In this document: positions 41,608 to 50,649 of the stretch, piece after piece
How positions within the stretch are numbered: position 1 is the first letter of the stretch
Layout of the letters: the number at the start of each line of letters is the position of its first letter
Origin: CAWUKT01 sp963923035
GTDB lineage: Bacteria > Bacteroidota > Bacteroidia > J057 > JADKCL01
Assembly: GCA_963923035.1 (NCBI GenBank)
Contig: CAWUKT010000013.1
Span: forward strand, 49,000-112,999
Length of the DNA: 64,000 nucleotides
Reading direction: 5' to 3'
Position numbers and translations under genes: made by a program
Notes under the pieces: model-generated
Told to the model about the DNA's origin: nothing
The model's input: the letters and a program-made list of their open reading frames with translations, nothing else
Databases searched by the model: none

Positions 41608-42477
41608 ATGTCCCTGAAAAATGCCTTGAAGATCAGCTTTTTATTCTTGCTGGTTGGAACTCTGCTTAGCTCCTGTATCCCCCAAAAGAACATTGGATCT
41701 GCCCGCTTGGAAAGCCGAAGTTTGGCGGCCCAAGATTCCCTGCGCAAGCGATTCGGGATTTTCTTACCCGAGGAATTGAAACCCCGGGTGGGCATCGACA
41801 CCCTCCAGAAAACCCAGGAAAAGCAATTGGAGATCTGTTTTTTTGAGCCCCGTTGTCTTTGGAAAAAGCGGAGGGGAGACAGTACCTATATCAACACCGA
41901 TCCCCTTGACTTCGGTTGCCGGGTGCCCACGCTGGGGCCGGTTCTCGGAGCCTTGTTCAACAATCCTGACTTCAAAGGGCTTCGGGATGAAGCAACCGAC
42001 CGGCCGGGAGAAGATCCCAGGTTCCAAATCAGGACCGTCACCTGCGATGGGTTGTTGGCATACTATATTTTTTCGGGACAAGCGGTGCCGACCAACCGAA
42101 CTTACAAAGGCGAGCTGGGCTATAACAATGTGACCCGGGACACGTTTGCAGTGTCGATGCGCGTAAGCGTAGGCGATTCGCTGTTGACCAGTACAACCAA
42201 GGTGGGGATGGACCAATCGCTGAACCTGTTTCAGCTGGGGATGTTGCAAACCGAGGCCGCATTCCAAACCATCCAGCGCCAACTGGAACTTCAATTGGGA
42301 ATGCACTACGAGATCGTTGCTGTGAACAGCCAGGAAGAAATCCCCCGGGACAAGGTAGTGAGCGACGCGGGGAAACCATTTCTCTACCTCATTCGTCCCG
42401 TACTTTCCGTGTACAACCCCAACCAATCCGCCCTGGTCCTCCACATCTTTAATTTTCGGTACCTGGATCAAGGCTAG
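41608..42477 (+). CDS. Lipoprotein of unknown function
   Basis: 289 residues with a lipobox (TLLSSC). The mature part begins helical and basic and continues as an alpha/beta domain (NLFQLGMLQTEAAFQTIQRQ, LFLYLIRP-type strand). Two Cys (CFFEPRC, and a later CRV) could form disulfides. I do not recognise a family. It stands alone, with a weak hairpin at its 3' end (42509..42536). Confidence 0.6.
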   Translation: MSLKNALKISFLFLLVGTLLSSCIPQKNIGSARLESRSLAAQDSLRKRFGIFLPEELKPRVGIDTLQKTQEKQLEICFFEPRCLWKKRRGDSTYINTDPLDFGCRVPTLGPVLGALFNNPDFKGLRDEATDRPGEDPRFQIRTVTCDGLLAYYIFSGQAVPTNRTYKGELGYNNVTRDTFAVSMRVSVGDSLLTSTTKVGMDQSLNLFQLGMLQTEAAFQTIQRQLELQLGMHYEIVAVNSQEEIPRDKVVSDAGKPFLYLIRPVLSVYNPNQSALVLHIFNFRYLDQG

Positions 42478-42508
42478 TTGCAGTTTTACCCCTGAACTCA
42501 TAACTTGA

Positions 42509-42536
42509 TACTGGAACTTTTAGGGTTCCAGTTATC
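42509..42536 (+). terminator. Weak terminator-like hairpin
   Basis: CTGGAAC-tttta-GGTTCCAG with a following TTATCATTTT. A stem of 7 bp but an imperfect T-run. Confidence 0.4.
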
Positions 42537-42574
42537 ATTTTCTGCATTCGTTACAAATACCCAACAATTCGATT

Positions 42575-42964
42575 ATGTCTACCCAAGAAAATCCCGGCCA
42601 AAGCGGCCCCCAAGGAGGACCAACTGGCTCCGTCGAGCAACTCTCCGAATCTGATGCCAAGCTGTGGGCAACCCTTTCCCACCTTGGATTCATCATTGGC
42701 GGGTTCATCACTCCCTTGGTCATCTGGTTGATCCAAAAAGATAAGTCTGAATACGTGGCCCACCACGCCAAGGAGGCTCTGAACTTCCAAATCACAATGG
42801 CAATCGCCTTCGTGTCTTGTTTCATCCTGACCTTCCTTGTGATTGGAATCTTCCTGCTGCCTTTGGTGGCCATCGCAGGACTGGTTTTCGGAATCCTCGC
42901 CTTGATCGAAGCCAACAAAGGAAATCGGTACAAGTATCCCGTTTCCATTCGCTTGGTCAAGTAA
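42575..42964 (+). CDS. DUF4870 small membrane protein
   Basis: 129 residues. N-terminal disordered Gly/Pro/Gln segment, then KLWATLSHLGFIIGGFITPL, HHAKEALNFQITMAI and a final hydrophobic hairpin: the DUF4870/Tic20-like pattern with three to four membrane helices. Function unknown in bacteria. Confidence 0.85.
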   Translation: MSTQENPGQSGPQGGPTGSVEQLSESDAKLWATLSHLGFIIGGFITPLVIWLIQKDKSEYVAHHAKEALNFQITMAIAFVSCFILTFLVIGIFLLPLVAIAGLVFGILALIEANKGNRYKYPVSIRLVK

Positions 42965-42986
42965 GGCATTGAGAAAAATAAAAATA

Positions 42987-43014
42987 GGGCGGCCGTTGTG
43001 GTCGCCCATTTTTT
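42987..43014 (+). terminator. Intrinsic terminator
   Basis: GGGCGGCC-gttgt-GGTCGCCC followed by ATTTTTTATG, closing the DUF4870 transcript. Confidence 0.85.
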
Positions 43015-43020
43015 ATGCCT

Positions 43021-43050
43021 AAAAAAATCCCCGGGCCAGTGCCCGGGGAT
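43021..43050 (-). terminator. Intrinsic terminator of E1 gene
   Basis: ATCCCCGGGC-cagt-GCCCGGGGAT with a T-run on the - strand, 28 bp past the E1 dehydrogenase stop. Confidence 0.9.
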
Positions 43051-43078
43051 GTATGTGGATCGAATTTATCCGGAATGA

Positions 43079-45499
43079 TCAGTACAGTTCGGGGAACTGG
43101 GCCGGATCGACTTCGTTCATGAGGGAGTAGGCGGAATCGAAAATGTCCTCCACCTGGGGTTTGGACCAATAATCACCATCGGAGCCGTAGGCCGGACGAT
43201 GGGCCTTAGCGGCCAGGGTCACCGGTTCTGAATCCAACCAGTAGTATCCCTTTTGCTCTTCAATCACTTTCTGGAACATGTAGGCGGTGATGCCGCCGGG
43301 CACGTCCTCATCCAGGAAGATCACCCGATTGGTCTTCTTCAGGGACTCAGCGATTTGGTGGTCGGTGTCAAAGGGCAACAAGGTCTGAACGTCGATGATT
43401 TCCGCGTCGATCCCCACATCCGTCAGCATCTCAGCTGCTTCCATCGCGTACCGGCAACTGGGGCCGTAGGTGACGATGGTGAGGTCAGAGCCCTCACGCA
43501 ATACCTCAGGCTGTCCCAACTGGACGGTATACTCGCCCAGGTTTTCGGGGCGCGTTTCTTTCAGGCGATAGCCATTCAGCACTTCGACTACGATTCCCGG
43601 CTCATCGGATTGGAGCAAGGTATTGTAAATTCCAGCTGCCTGAACAAAGTTCCGCGGCACACAGACGTTGATGCCGTGCACAAGGTTGACGACGCCGGCC
43701 ATGAGAGAGCCGGAGTGCCAGATGCCTTCCAGGCGGTGCCCGCGGGTCCTCACGATGACCGGGGCTTTTTGCCCCCCTTTGGTCCGCCAATTGAGCGTGG
43801 CGAGATCGTCCGACATGATCTGGAGGGCGTACAGGATATAATCCAGGTACTGGATTTCGGCAATGGGCCGAAGTCCGCGCATGGCCATCCCAATGGCCTG
43901 CCCGATGATCGTACACTCGCGGATGCCGGTATCGGTCACCCGCATCAAACCGTATTTTTCCTGCAATCCGGCCATTCCCTGGTTGACCCCACCAATATCT
44001 CCGAGGTCTTCCCCAAAGGCGATAACCCGAGGGTCGCGCGCCAGCGCGTGGTCGAAGAACTCACGGATGATCTCGTAACCACTCAGAGTTTGACTGGATT
44101 CCTGGGTAACGGGAGCTACCACCGGCACATTGCGGGTGGCTTCGGTGGTCTCGCTGTACAAATGCGAACTGTAATCGTCGTATTTCGTGTCATTGAGCTG
44201 GTCCCGCCAGGCAATCAGGGTAGCTCGGGCGGAGGATTCCTCGCCCCGGCTCAGAATGAGGGTTCGCCGAACGGCCACCATCAAATTCCGCCATACCGGA
44301 TCAATGGCATTGTTGAGGCCAGAAATTTGCTTGCGGATGGCGTCGGCCTGGGAGGAACCCTGGGCGACCTTTTCCATTAGCGCCGTGACTTCGGCGATAT
44401 TGGTGAGGATAGGAGCAGTAAATTCTTTCCAGGCATCTTTCCGCCAGGCCCGGACTTGTTTCTTGTCCCCCTTTTCAATCTTGGAAAGTTCTTCTTCGGT
44501 GGTGATCCCATTCTGGATGATCCAGGCCCGCATTTGAGCGATGCCATCCCATTCATCCTCCCATTGGAGGCGTTCCTTGCTCTTATAGCGTTCATGGGAA
44601 CCAGAAGTGGAGTGGCCCTGGGGCTGGGTGACTTCGGTCACGTGCACCACGACCGGAACGTGTTCGGTCCGGGCGATGTGGGCAGCCTGCTCGTAGGTGG
44701 AGAGCAATTCGGGATAGTTCCAGGCCCGGGCAGTGAGGATTTCATATCCATTGGTGCCAGCCTCACGCTGGAACCCTTGCAGGAGTTCACCAATATTGTT
44801 TTTGGTAACCTGGTACTCGTTGGGAACGGAAATTCCGTAACCATCGTCCCAAATGGACAGGAGCAAAGGAACTTGCAGCACGCCACAAGCATTGACGGCT
44901 TCCCAAAACATGCCTTCCGCACAGGAAGCATTGCCAATGGTTCCCCAGACAACTTCGTCACCATTCTTTGAGAAAAGCTCTTGGTGATCTTTGAGGTCAT
45001 CCAGTTGCCGGTAGAGCTTGGAAGCATACGCCAAGCCAACCATCCGCGGCATTTGAGAACCGGTAGGGGAGACGTCGGCAGAACAATTGTACATCTCGGT
45101 GAGATCTCGCCAACTACCATCCGGATTCAGGCTCCGGGTAGCAAAGTGTCCGTTCATCTGGCGTCCCCCCGAAGCGGGCTCCTTCTCCAGATCGGTATCA
45201 GCATAGAGTTGGGCGAAAAATTGCTTCACATTGGAGTATCCCAAGGCGAATGCCATCGTTTGATCGCGGTAATAACCGGATCGAAAATCTCCTTTTTGGA
45301 AATAATGAGACAAGGCTACCTGGGCAATTTCTTTGCCGTCGCCAAAAATCCCAAACTTGGCCTTACCGGTGAGGACTTCTTTTCGACCGATCAAACTTGC
45401 CTGGCGGCTCTGGTATGCGATTCGGTAATCGTTGAGAATAATCTCTTTGTCGAAAGGAAGCGATCCGGCCTCGGTGGCCATACTAGCTACTTTACCCAT
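43079..45499 (-). CDS. Fused alpha/beta E1 component of 2-oxoacid dehydrogenase
   Basis: 806 residues from the ATG at 45499, chosen because an excellent promoter ends 23 nt upstream; M at 45481 is another option. The N-terminal half is an E1-alpha-like thiamine diphosphate domain (GTIGNASCAEGMFWEAVNAC, then DDGYGISVPNEYQ; phosphorylation-loop-like HSTSGSHERYKS). The C-terminal half is E1-beta-like (FGEDLGDIGGVNQGM, RITDTGI-type strand, and DEDVPGGITAYMFQ). Such fused E1 subunits of branched-chain or 2-oxoisovalerate dehydrogenase type are common in Bacteroidota. They decarboxylate 2-oxoacids in the cytoplasm and need E2/E3, which are not encoded here. Confidence 0.9.
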   Translation of the reverse strand: MGKVASMATEAGSLPFDKEIILNDYRIAYQSRQASLIGRKEVLTGKAKFGIFGDGKEIAQVALSHYFQKGDFRSGYYRDQTMAFALGYSNVKQFFAQLYADTDLEKEPASGGRQMNGHFATRSLNPDGSWRDLTEMYNCSADVSPTGSQMPRMVGLAYASKLYRQLDDLKDHQELFSKNGDEVVWGTIGNASCAEGMFWEAVNACGVLQVPLLLSIWDDGYGISVPNEYQVTKNNIGELLQGFQREAGTNGYEILTARAWNYPELLSTYEQAAHIARTEHVPVVVHVTEVTQPQGHSTSGSHERYKSKERLQWEDEWDGIAQMRAWIIQNGITTEEELSKIEKGDKKQVRAWRKDAWKEFTAPILTNIAEVTALMEKVAQGSSQADAIRKQISGLNNAIDPVWRNLMVAVRRTLILSRGEESSARATLIAWRDQLNDTKYDDYSSHLYSETTEATRNVPVVAPVTQESSQTLSGYEIIREFFDHALARDPRVIAFGEDLGDIGGVNQGMAGLQEKYGLMRVTDTGIRECTIIGQAIGMAMRGLRPIAEIQYLDYILYALQIMSDDLATLNWRTKGGQKAPVIVRTRGHRLEGIWHSGSLMAGVVNLVHGINVCVPRNFVQAAGIYNTLLQSDEPGIVVEVLNGYRLKETRPENLGEYTVQLGQPEVLREGSDLTIVTYGPSCRYAMEAAEMLTDVGIDAEIIDVQTLLPFDTDHQIAESLKKTNRVIFLDEDVPGGITAYMFQKVIEEQKGYYWLDSEPVTLAAKAHRPAYGSDGDYWSKPQVEDIFDSAYSLMNEVDPAQFPELY

Positions 45500-45522
45500 A
45501 TTTGAATGACATAAATTCAGGG

Positions 45523-45553
45523 CAAAAATACATATAAATGGGGTGGTGTTCAA
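45523..45553 (-). promoter_or_regulatory. Bacteroidota sigma-A promoter of E1 gene
   Basis: On the - strand, TTG (45551-45553), 20-bp spacer and TATTTTTG (45523-45530), an exact TAnnTTTG, 23 nt before the ATG at 45499. It gives E1 its own promoter downstream of the Abi gene. Confidence 0.75.
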
Positions 45554-45612
45554 GGTAAAGCCTCCCCATTGGCCAGTATGTTTTGGCTCAGTGCTTGGAA
45601 AACGGGCTTGGT

Positions 45613-46542
45613 TCAGGCGGCATGGTTTTGGGGTTTCAGCCCCCTTTTCCATAGGTTTTCATTCCGCCAATCCACTGGGAATCCCATCTTTCCGCTGTGT
45701 ACACCCGGGTACTGAACCATGAGAAAAAACAGGTCTTGGGGGAACCGGGAATCATCTTCGATGGAATGTAGCAAGTGTAACATGCATGACAGGGCGCCGT
45801 AGAGGCGCTTGTCGGTTTCCGGCGTCACCGCATTGAGAATTCTGTTTTTCTTCCGTGTGGGAATCCTGGGTTTAAGAGGAAGCCTCCGGTTCCACAAGCG
45901 GGCATGGTGGGCGCAGCAGTTCCGAACAAAGTTGAGGCTCTTCAGCCAGGACTCGAAAATGGATACGGCGACGCGATAGGTAGCGGCAATGGCCTTCTTC
46001 TCCGGGCCATCCCGGAGATTCTCGAACAGACTGGCCACTTGCCCAAAGGTCAGGTACTCCATCACGATCCAGGCCGGAGGCAGATGGGGAATCCCATACC
46101 GATGTTCATACCGTTTCAGAAAGCGATCGCTGTGCTGTTTGCAATGCGCCTCCAATGTCTCGATCAGCTTCTGGTGCAGGGACCGATTGACAAAATGCTT
46201 GGCATCGAGGTACCAATGAGGCCCATGGCGGGCAGCCATGGTATTGCAAATCTGGGCCCGAACGGAAACCTCCACCTTTTCAATGGCGTCCAGCACCAAC
46301 AGCCTGAGCCGCTTATCAAATAAGTAGTGGCGATAAACCGTCTCAAAAGTGGTTCCAGGACGAAATACTTTTCGGTCCTGATCCTGGTAGAATGGATACA
46401 TGTACCGACTAAGTCGATGATATCCAGTATGCTCTAATGTTTGGAGGAAATGCTCTTTGCTTTCAATGACCAATCCCCTCTCAACCAACAGCGAATACAT
46501 CTCAGCGTTGGTCTTTGCCGTCTTCTCGTATCTCCGGTTCAT
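45613..46542 (-). CDS. Abi-family (AbiD/F, HEPN) protein
   Basis: 309 residues from the ATG at 46542. The sequence matches the Abi_2/AbiD family: LVERGLVIESKEHFLQTLEH, GYHRLSRYMYPFY, and the HEPN ribonuclease motif R207-N-C-C-A-H212 (Rx4H) in NFVRNCCAHHARLWN. HEPN Abi proteins cut RNA after phage entry and are kept silent before infection (family knowledge). Here the short leader carries an intrinsic terminator directly before the start codon. The gene lies upstream of E1 on the same strand, but E1 has its own promoter. Standalone, no antitoxin gene is visible. Confidence 0.88.
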   Translation of the reverse strand: MNRRYEKTAKTNAEMYSLLVERGLVIESKEHFLQTLEHTGYHRLSRYMYPFYQDQDRKVFRPGTTFETVYRHYLFDKRLRLLVLDAIEKVEVSVRAQICNTMAARHGPHWYLDAKHFVNRSLHQKLIETLEAHCKQHSDRFLKRYEHRYGIPHLPPAWIVMEYLTFGQVASLFENLRDGPEKKAIAATYRVAVSIFESWLKSLNFVRNCCAHHARLWNRRLPLKPRIPTRKKNRILNAVTPETDKRLYGALSCMLHLLHSIEDDSRFPQDLFFLMVQYPGVHSGKMGFPVDWRNENLWKRGLKPQNHAA

Positions 46543-46550
46543 AAAGAAAA

Positions 46551-46595
46551 GAAAAAGACCCGGCAAAGTGCGCTTGAACCAGAGGCGTGCCGGGT
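46551..46595 (-). promoter_or_regulatory. Leader terminator (attenuator) of Abi gene
   Basis: On the - strand ACCCGGCA (46595-46588) pairs with TGCCGGGT (46565-46558), then a U-rich run (46556-46551) follows. The ATG at 46542 is ~9 nt further. With the candidate start site near 46600, transcription would meet this terminator before the coding region. The loop contains CTGGTTC (46582-46576), complementary (one G-U) to GAACCGG just inside the coding start (46540-46534), so an alternative pairing is possible. No gene upstream on this strand could use it as its own terminator. Confidence 0.7.
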
Positions 46596-46605
46596 TTTGT
46601 TGCTA

Positions 46606-46636
46606 CAATTATACGGCATTTTCCTCGGTCTTTCAA
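46606..46636 (-). promoter_or_regulatory. Candidate promoter of Abi gene
   Basis: On the - strand, TTG (46634-46636), 20-bp spacer, TATAATTG (46606-46613), one mismatch to TAnnTTTG. Confidence 0.5.
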
Positions 46637-46716
46637 GTCCCCCACCCATTTTCCTCTAATTTTTTTGTCATCCTGCCCGTATTGGTTGTTTTGGGTGGGT
46701 TTCGGTGGAGGACACA

Positions 46717-46748
46717 TTGTTCCTTTCCCCACTTCTTTCCTATTTTTT
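46717..46748 (+). promoter_or_regulatory. Candidate promoter of TlpA gene
   Basis: TTG (46717-46719), 21-bp spacer, TATTTTTT (46741-46748; one mismatch), 51 nt before the ATG at 46800. Confidence 0.5.
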
Positions 46749-46799
46749 CTGCATCTTTACCCCTGTATTATTCTCCTTATTTGATCATTTCCTGAACCT

Positions 46800-48275
46800 A
46801 TGCGTTACCTGTATTTAACGTTCCTCCTCCTTCCGCTCAGTCTTTTCGCCCAGAAATCTGCCCAAGTTTCCGGGGCGGTATCCGCTGATCTGTCGCGGGT
46901 GATGGTCATGGCTGATTTTCTCTATCTGGACGACCTCGGGTTGGAGCAGGTGGTGAAGGTAGTGGAAGGAAAATTCGAAACGGAAATTGCTTGTGAGGCC
47001 GCGCAGATCGTTAAGATCACGGCTGGAAAGCGCTCCGTGAATGTGTTTGTGAAGCCGGGGGCCACTGTCAATGTGCAGTTCAACGGGAGCGAGGCCGATG
47101 CCAAAGTATTGGTGACGGGTGATCATCAGGCTGAGAATGCCTTTTTCCTTCAGTACCAAGAGGATTTCAAGACCGAATTGAATACCAAACGGATGGACGG
47201 GAAGGTAAGGGGAGCTTCGGTTGATCTCTTCGAATTGGACCTTTACGACGTGCGTCAGCGGATGCAAAAATCCTTGTCTGCCGCCAAGTCTGCCGATGAA
47301 TTGGATCCCGCATTTGCTGCCTACATGGATGCCCAGATCAAATATTTCTACCCCCGTTGGCTGCTGGCCTATCCGATTGTCCGTGCCAATGCCAACGAAA
47401 AGGTGATGGAGGTCCGGAACCTGCCCCGCACCATCGAAGATGGAATCAAGTTGGGGGAAATGAATCCCAGCGACCTCAAAAGCAGCCACTTCCGCGATTT
47501 TGTCCGCTACTACATCACCTATTTCAATTCCAAAGACAACGTCTTCAAAAAGTTCACCGATTACAACAAGAATGTCCTGACCAAGTCCAGCAAAGCCAGC
47601 AGCGAATTGGAAGGAGAAGTCCTGACCTGGTACCAGACCCAATTGGGATATAAATGGTGTGAGAAAGTAGCTCCGGGAACCATGGAAGCGGTGCAGGAAA
47701 AAGTAAACAAGGGGGAGAATGGGAAAAAGTACAAGACGGTTTTGGAAGCCCGGTGTAAAAATGTCCTCGCGGCCAAGGAAGAGGTAGAGAAAGAGGAGAA
47801 AAAGAAGGGCAAAGAGAAAAAAGACGTCAAGCCTCCCAAAAATGAGCGCTATCCGGTACGGATGGTTGACCTCAATGGCGACCCCGTTCACTTCTCAGAC
47901 TTCGCTGGGAAAGTCGTCTACATCGATTTCTGGGCCAGCTGGTGTGGCCCTTGCCGTCGCCAATTCCCCTATTCGAAGAAGCTCCACGCCGAATTAGAAG
48001 ACCGCCTGGACAAAAAAGACTTGAAGAACGTCGTCTTTCTATATGTCTCCATCGACAAAAGCCCGGAAGCCTGGAAAAAAGCCGTCGAGCAATTCGATCT
48101 CCAGGGCGTCCAGGTCCGCTCCGCGCCTTCCTGGCCGGATGGCGCTGCCGCCTCCTTCCAAATCAATGGAATTCCCCGGTACATGATCATGAACCGGGAG
48201 GGCGAAATCGTCCAAACCAACGCCAAACGGCCCAGCATGCCCGGCATCATCGACGACATCATCAACTTGCTCTGA
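46800..48275 (+). CDS. TlpA-type thioredoxin-fold disulfide reductase
   Basis: 491 residues with signal peptide (RYLYLTFLLLPLSLFAQ). The first ~340 residues are a beta/helical N-terminal region common in Bacteroidota TlpA-like proteins; a lysine/glutamate-rich linker (KEEVEKEEKKKGKEKKD) leads to the thioredoxin domain with C382-G-P-C385 (WASWCGPCRRQF) and the cis-proline loop NGIPRYM. It probably reduces disulfides in the periplasm. It is the first of a three-gene run with the MuiA and GH25 genes. Confidence 0.88.
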   Translation: MRYLYLTFLLLPLSLFAQKSAQVSGAVSADLSRVMVMADFLYLDDLGLEQVVKVVEGKFETEIACEAAQIVKITAGKRSVNVFVKPGATVNVQFNGSEADAKVLVTGDHQAENAFFLQYQEDFKTELNTKRMDGKVRGASVDLFELDLYDVRQRMQKSLSAAKSADELDPAFAAYMDAQIKYFYPRWLLAYPIVRANANEKVMEVRNLPRTIEDGIKLGEMNPSDLKSSHFRDFVRYYITYFNSKDNVFKKFTDYNKNVLTKSSKASSELEGEVLTWYQTQLGYKWCEKVAPGTMEAVQEKVNKGENGKKYKTVLEARCKNVLAAKEEVEKEEKKKGKEKKDVKPPKNERYPVRMVDLNGDPVHFSDFAGKVVYIDFWASWCGPCRRQFPYSKKLHAELEDRLDKKDLKNVVFLYVSIDKSPEAWKKAVEQFDLQGVQVRSAPSWPDGAAASFQINGIPRYMIMNREGEIVQTNAKRPSMPGIIDDIINLL

Positions 48276-48298
48276 ACCCTACCCGAATAAAAAACCTC

Positions 48299-49933
48299 AT
48301 GCCCGAAAGCAATCTCCTGGAAGCCCCCTCCGCGGTCGCGGAAGCCACCGTCTACCGCAGCCAAGCGGTCATCACCCGGACCGCCACCCTCACCCTCGAA
48401 CCCGGTCGACAAACCGTTTACATTGATCAGCTGCCGGAGCACAACGATTCCGACACTGTCCGGGTATCGGGAAGCGGCACCGCCCAGCTCAGCATCGAAG
48501 ACTTCCGGGTAGCCCCCCGAATCTATTCCGAAATCCCCGCCGAACGCCTCCAGGCCTTGGTAGACGGGAAAAAGGAGCTGGAAAAGGAAATGAAAAGCCT
48601 GGAAGACCAGGTGGCGATCATCCACCAGCAGAAAGACTTTCTGCAACAGATCAGCAGCCAGACCACGACCTCCATCGGGCAGGAGATAGAGCGTCAGGAC
48701 CCGGACCCGGCCGCCTGGAGGAAAGTCCTCGCCTTTTTGGGGGAGGAAGGGAACAAATACAATGAAGCCCAGCGCAAACTGGAAGAGCGGGTGGCCAAGA
48801 TCGAAGAAGAAATCGCTGAAATCGAACACCACCTCAAGCGCAACCAAAAGGCAGGTTCCCGGACTCGTACCCAGGTCCAGGTGCGAATTGACTGTGAGGA
48901 AGGCGGCGAATTCACCTTCCGGGTGACCTACCTCTCCCGCAATGTCAATTGGTTTCCCTCTTACGACGCCCGCGTCGACACCACCGCCAAATCCATCGTG
49001 CTACGCTACTATGGAACCCTGCGGCAGAAAACCGGAGAGGATTGGAAGGATGTAAAAGTCCGCTTTTCCACTGCCCGCCCCCGCATTTCCGGTAATCCCC
49101 CGGAGCTCCACCAGTGGACAGTGCGCGAGCGGGTGCATGTGACGCGTTCATTTGTGGCGAGTGAAATGGAGATGGCGCCTCAGAAAGAAATGATGGAGGA
49201 GGCAAGCCTGCGCAAAAGAAAGAAATCAGCGGTGGGAGGGCAGGCAAGCCCAGCTCCAGCCGGTGCCCCCATGCAAGGCGCGGAAGTCGAATCCGGTCAA
49301 GGCGCAACCGTCGTGTTCACTCCGGCGGGAAGCTCCGACGTCCCCGGCGACGGCTCCGATCAGAAACTACTGATCATGGAGGAGGAATTCCCCAACGAAT
49401 TCCGCTACCTCTCCATTCCCCGACTCGCCCCCTACGTCTACCTGACCTCTGAAATCGCCAACCAGACCGATTTTCCCTTGCTCCCCGGCCAAATCAACAT
49501 CTTCATCAACGGCGACTTTGTAGGGCGGGCCAAGATCAAGGAGCTGGTCGCGACCGGCGAGAAGTTCGACCTGAACCTCGGTGTGGATGAAGCGATCAAG
49601 GTAAAGCACGAACTCAAGCGCCGGTCCGGCGATGAAAAAGGCCTTTTCAACCGGCAGCGGGTGATCCAGTTTTTCTATACCATCACCCTCGACAACCAAC
49701 ACGACCGCGAAGAGACCATCTTGGTGCGGGACCACCTGCCCGTATCGGAAGAGGAGCGGATCAAGGTCAAGCTGAATTCCCTGATGCCCGAAGAGAATCC
49801 GGAGAAGGACGAAGACGAGTTGCCCAACGGCGCATTGGAATGGAAGCTCCAGGTAGGGGGCCGGGAAAAATCACAAATCGAATATTCTTTCTCCGTCTCG
49901 CACGACCCCGGCGTTGAATTGTCGGGTCTGTGA
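48299..49933 (+). CDS. MuiA-like DUF4139/DUF4140 protein
   Basis: 544 residues from the ATG at 48299, 23 bp past the TlpA stop. The N-terminal DUF4140 (VAEATVYRSQAVITRTATLT), a coiled coil (KKELEKEMKSLEDQVAIIHQ and RKLEERVAKIEEEIAEIEHH), and the C-terminal DUF4139 (YLSRNVNWFPSYDARVDTTA, LEWKLQVGGREKSQIEYSF) define the mucoidy-inhibitor-MuiA family. No signal peptide is visible. A Pro/Gly/Ala linker at ~320-345 joins the halves. Function is unclear; the family is linked to envelope polysaccharide phenotypes. Confidence 0.88.
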   Translation: MPESNLLEAPSAVAEATVYRSQAVITRTATLTLEPGRQTVYIDQLPEHNDSDTVRVSGSGTAQLSIEDFRVAPRIYSEIPAERLQALVDGKKELEKEMKSLEDQVAIIHQQKDFLQQISSQTTTSIGQEIERQDPDPAAWRKVLAFLGEEGNKYNEAQRKLEERVAKIEEEIAEIEHHLKRNQKAGSRTRTQVQVRIDCEEGGEFTFRVTYLSRNVNWFPSYDARVDTTAKSIVLRYYGTLRQKTGEDWKDVKVRFSTARPRISGNPPELHQWTVRERVHVTRSFVASEMEMAPQKEMMEEASLRKRKKSAVGGQASPAPAGAPMQGAEVESGQGATVVFTPAGSSDVPGDGSDQKLLIMEEEFPNEFRYLSIPRLAPYVYLTSEIANQTDFPLLPGQINIFINGDFVGRAKIKELVATGEKFDLNLGVDEAIKVKHELKRRSGDEKGLFNRQRVIQFFYTITLDNQHDREETILVRDHLPVSEEERIKVKLNSLMPEENPEKDEDELPNGALEWKLQVGGREKSQIEYSFSVSHDPGVELSGL

Positions 49934-50649
49934 GCAAGTCCAAACGGCGGCGTCGTACCCAGGGCATCGCCCTGGGAGGAGCCCTGTTGACCTTTGCCGT
50001 GACCTTCGCGCTGATGTACCTGCGCTATTCCAGGTCCCACAGCCAGTATGAGGTCAAAGGCATTGATGTCTCCCATTACCAGGGCGACATCAACTGGCAA
50101 GAAGTCCGGCAAGACGGAATTCAGTTTGCCTTCATCAAGGCCACAGAAGGCGTCAGCTTGGTCGATTCTCAATTCACGACCAACTGGGAGGCCGCCCGCG
50201 CCAATGGCATCCGCCGCGGCGCCTACCACTTCTACCGCCCCAGCGTACTGTCCGCTGACCAGGCCCGGCATTTCCTTAGTCATGCCGACCTCCAGCCCGG
50301 CGATCTTCCCCCGGTCCTGGACCTGGAAGTCACCGACAACCGCAACTCCCGGATCATCCGGGAAGGCGTCAAAAACTGGATGGAGATTGTGGAAAATGCC
50401 GTGGGAGCCAAGCCCATCCTGTACACCACCCCCAAATTCGCCGATGCCCACCTGCGCGGCAGTCTGAAGGACTATCCCATCTGGCTGGCGCACCTCGGTC
50501 GGGGAGAGCCGCCGCTCCCCAAGGGCCATTCCCGGTGGGACTTCTGGCAGTACAGCTTTACCGGAACCATTCGGGGCATCGAAGGTGATGTGGACCTGGA
50601 CTGCTTCCGGGGAAGCCCGGAAGAACTGGCCGCCTTTACCCTTCCCTGA
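49930..50649 (+). CDS. GH25-family lysozyme-like protein
   Basis: 239 residues starting at GTG 49930 (GTGA overlap of 4 bp with the MuiA stop). A basic N-terminus and one membrane helix (GIALGGALLTFAVTFALMYL) anchor it. The GH25 domain follows: GIDVSHYQGDINW, FAFIKATEGV, the catalytic DLE in PPVLDLEVTDN, and WQYSFTGTIRGIEGDVDLD. It would cleave peptidoglycan as a muramidase. Its 3' end overlaps that of the convergent sirtuin gene by 14 bp. Confidence 0.92.
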   Translation: MSKSKRRRRTQGIALGGALLTFAVTFALMYLRYSRSHSQYEVKGIDVSHYQGDINWQEVRQDGIQFAFIKATEGVSLVDSQFTTNWEAARANGIRRGAYHFYRPSVLSADQARHFLSHADLQPGDLPPVLDLEVTDNRNSRIIREGVKNWMEIVENAVGAKPILYTTPKFADAHLRGSLKDYPIWLAHLGRGEPPLPKGHSRWDFWQYSFTGTIRGIEGDVDLDCFRGSPEELAAFTLP

